Source: CAZDUS01 sp964535015
GTDB lineage: Bacteria > Verrucomicrobiota > Kiritimatiellia > CAIKKV01 > CAITUY01
Assembly: GCA_964535015.1 (NCBI GenBank)
Contig: CAZHRU010000123.1
Location: 1 to 6,256 of the forward strand
Direction: 5' to 3'
DNA length: 6,256 nt
In this document: positions 5,105 through 6,256 of the stretch, piece after piece
Layout of the letters: every line of letters begins with the position of its first letter
How positions within the stretch are numbered: position 1 is the stretch's first letter
Notes under the pieces: model-generated
What the model saw: only the letters and a program-made list of their open reading frames with translations
Told to the model about the DNA's origin: nothing
The model's database searches: none
Position numbers and translations under genes: made by a program

Positions 5105-6256
5105 TCAAGGTGCCCAAACCAACCAGACAAAGATAGATGACGCAGTGACGGCGGCCAACGTGTAGGGGACGCCGATTCTCATGAATTCGCCAAACGAAAC
5201 GATATGGCCGTTCTTCTTCAGCATGCCCACGGCCACGACGTTGGCCGAGGCGCCGATGGGGGTCAGGTTTCCGCCGAGGCAGGCGCCGATCAACAGGCCG
5301 AACATCAGGAGCGGGACCGGGATGGCCATGGTATCCGCCATTTTCTGTGTCACCGGGATCATGGCGAGGAGAAACGGCACGTTATCCACGAATCCGGAGA
5401 AGACCATGGCGACCGTGACAATCATGATGAACGAGAAGAGGACATTGCCGCCGGCTGCTTTTGAGAGGGTCCGGGCCACCACATCCAGCCAGCCGGAGGA
5501 ACTCAGGGCGCCGACGACGATGAACACGCCGATCAGGAAGAAGGTGGTGTCCCAGTCGAGGGTGCGGATCAGTTTCCGGGTGGAACCCCAGCGGGCGTGC
5601 AGGCGGTACCAGAGCAAGGCGGCGGCGGCCAGGGTCATGGTCAGGGTTCCCGCGAGCCATTTGAATTCCGGATCGAAGACGGAGGTTATGGAAAGGCCGG
5701 CGATGAGAACGCACAGGAAGGCCGTTGGCACCCAGGATCGGACCTGTTCCTCGGGGATCAATTGGATGTCTTCCTTGTGGCGTCGCAGGAGGAAGGCGGA
5801 GACGGCGAGGGCGGCGAGGGCGCCGATCTGGACGGCGAAGAAGATGCCGGGTTTGCCGAGGTAGACGAAGAAATCGTTGAAGGTCAGTTTGAGATAACCG
5901 GCGAGGATCATACTGGGCGGGTCGCCGATGAGGGTGGCGGTGCCCTGGAGGTTGGAAGCGAGGGCGATCAGGATGAGGAGGCGGACGGGAGAGATTTTCA
6001 GTTTCTCGGCGAGGCTGAGGGCGACGGGGGCGACGAGGAGGACGACGGCGACGTTTTCGACGAATGCGGAGATGAACCCCGAAAGGGCGCAGACGACCAG
6101 CATGGCGCCGCGGACGGTTTTGGCGCGATCCACGAGTCGTTCGGCGATGACGGACGGCATCCGGGAGAGCATGAAGAGTTCGGCGAGGATTAAGGTTCCG
6201 AAGAACAGGGCGATGACGTTCCAGGATACATGTTCGAAGAGGGCCTGTTGCCAGGT
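5105..6256 (-). CDS. ArsB/NhaD/SLC13-type permease, 5' end cut by window edge
   Basis: A multi-pass inner-membrane transporter of the ion transporter (IT) superfamily that includes ArsB, NhaD, CitMHS and SLC13 carriers. The reading frame is open to the window edge, giving 383 visible residues. An internal Met at 6172 is probably not the start, because the 28 codons before it encode a typical membrane segment (WNVIALFFGTLILAELF). Two pseudo-symmetric halves are visible. SGFISAFVENVAVVLLVAPV (59-78, counted from the edge) with NLQGTATLIGDPPSM (102-116) is echoed by SGFVDNVPFLLAMIPV (287-302) with GACLGGNLTPIGASANVV (324-341). About ten hydrophobic segments are present. The substrate could be arsenite, Na+/H+, or an organic or inorganic anion, and the sequence does not decide. 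The stop is 13 nt before the DedA start, so they are likely co-transcribed. Confidence 0.9.
   Translation of the reverse strand, partial: TWQQALFEHVSWNVIALFFGTLILAELFMLSRMPSVIAERLVDRAKTVRGAMLVVCALSGFISAFVENVAVVLLVAPVALSLAEKLKISPVRLLILIALASNLQGTATLIGDPPSMILAGYLKLTFNDFFVYLGKPGIFFAVQIGALAALAVSAFLLRRHKEDIQLIPEEQVRSWVPTAFLCVLIAGLSITSVFDPEFKWLAGTLTMTLAAAALLWYRLHARWGSTRKLIRTLDWDTTFFLIGVFIVVGALSSSGWLDVVARTLSKAAGGNVLFSFIMIVTVAMVFSGFVDNVPFLLAMIPVTQKMADTMAIPVPLLMFGLLIGACLGGNLTPIGASANVVAVGMLKKNGHIVSFGEFMRIGVPYTLAAVTASSIFVWLVWAP

Noticed and set aside
5092..5130. A 13-residue N-terminal extension of DedA
   Set aside because: It overlaps the permease end and has no Shine-Dalgarno, whereas the Met at 5091 has AGGAG at ideal spacing.
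4462..5136. A 224-codon plus-strand open frame antisense to DedA
   Set aside because: The product is highly acidic and His/Gly-rich with no membrane or domain pattern, while the opposite strand encodes a clear DedA protein.
5597..6193. A 198-codon plus-strand open frame antisense to the permease
   Set aside because: The extreme Asp/Glu/Gly composition is the mirror of hydrophobic transmembrane codons on the other strand.

Overview
The window is a compact bacterial segment in which every supported gene lies on the minus strand. By eye it is GC-rich. It reads as one or two co-directional transcription units, with both terminal genes cut by the window edges. Transcription runs from high to low coordinates: a 12-TM-type anion/cation permease of the ArsB/NhaD/SLC13 group (5' end missing), a DedA (VTT) membrane protein, a GH133 glycogen debranching enzyme, a 211-bp non-coding gap, a 61-aa SAP-like Cys-rich small protein, a GT4 glycogen-synthase-like glycosyltransferase, and a GH57 alpha-glucan hydrolase or glucanotransferase (3' end missing).

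Membrane half (about 4426-6256): the permease stop and the DedA start are 13 nt apart, and the DedA Shine-Dalgarno lies in and just beyond the permease stop codon. The DedA stop is 4 nt before the debranching enzyme start, so the debranching gene appears transcriptionally and perhaps translationally tied to the membrane pair.

Glycogen half (1-4421): debranching enzyme, GT4 synthase and GH57 enzyme form a recognisable cytoplasmic alpha-glucan module. The GT4 enzyme would elongate the polymer, the GH133 enzyme would remove alpha-1,6 branches, and the GH57 enzyme would cleave or rearrange alpha-1,4 chains. The small SAP-like gene sits inside this module. It has a strong ribosome binding site, and its last 11 nt overlap the GT4 start. 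GT4 and GH57 lack an evident Shine-Dalgarno, so the small gene may set the translation entry point for the trio.

Organism: cytoplasmic GH57 plus GT4 plus GH133 without GlgX-type enzymes suggests a Gram-negative or PVC-type bacterium (Kiritimatiellota, Lentisphaerota or Omnitrophota), or a deltaproteobacterial lineage. This rests on remembered family resemblance and is low confidence. No rRNA, tRNA, CRISPR array, insertion sequence or phage gene was seen. The part most worth following up is the small Cys-rich protein with its structured leader. The rest looks like ordinary metabolism in a tight layout.
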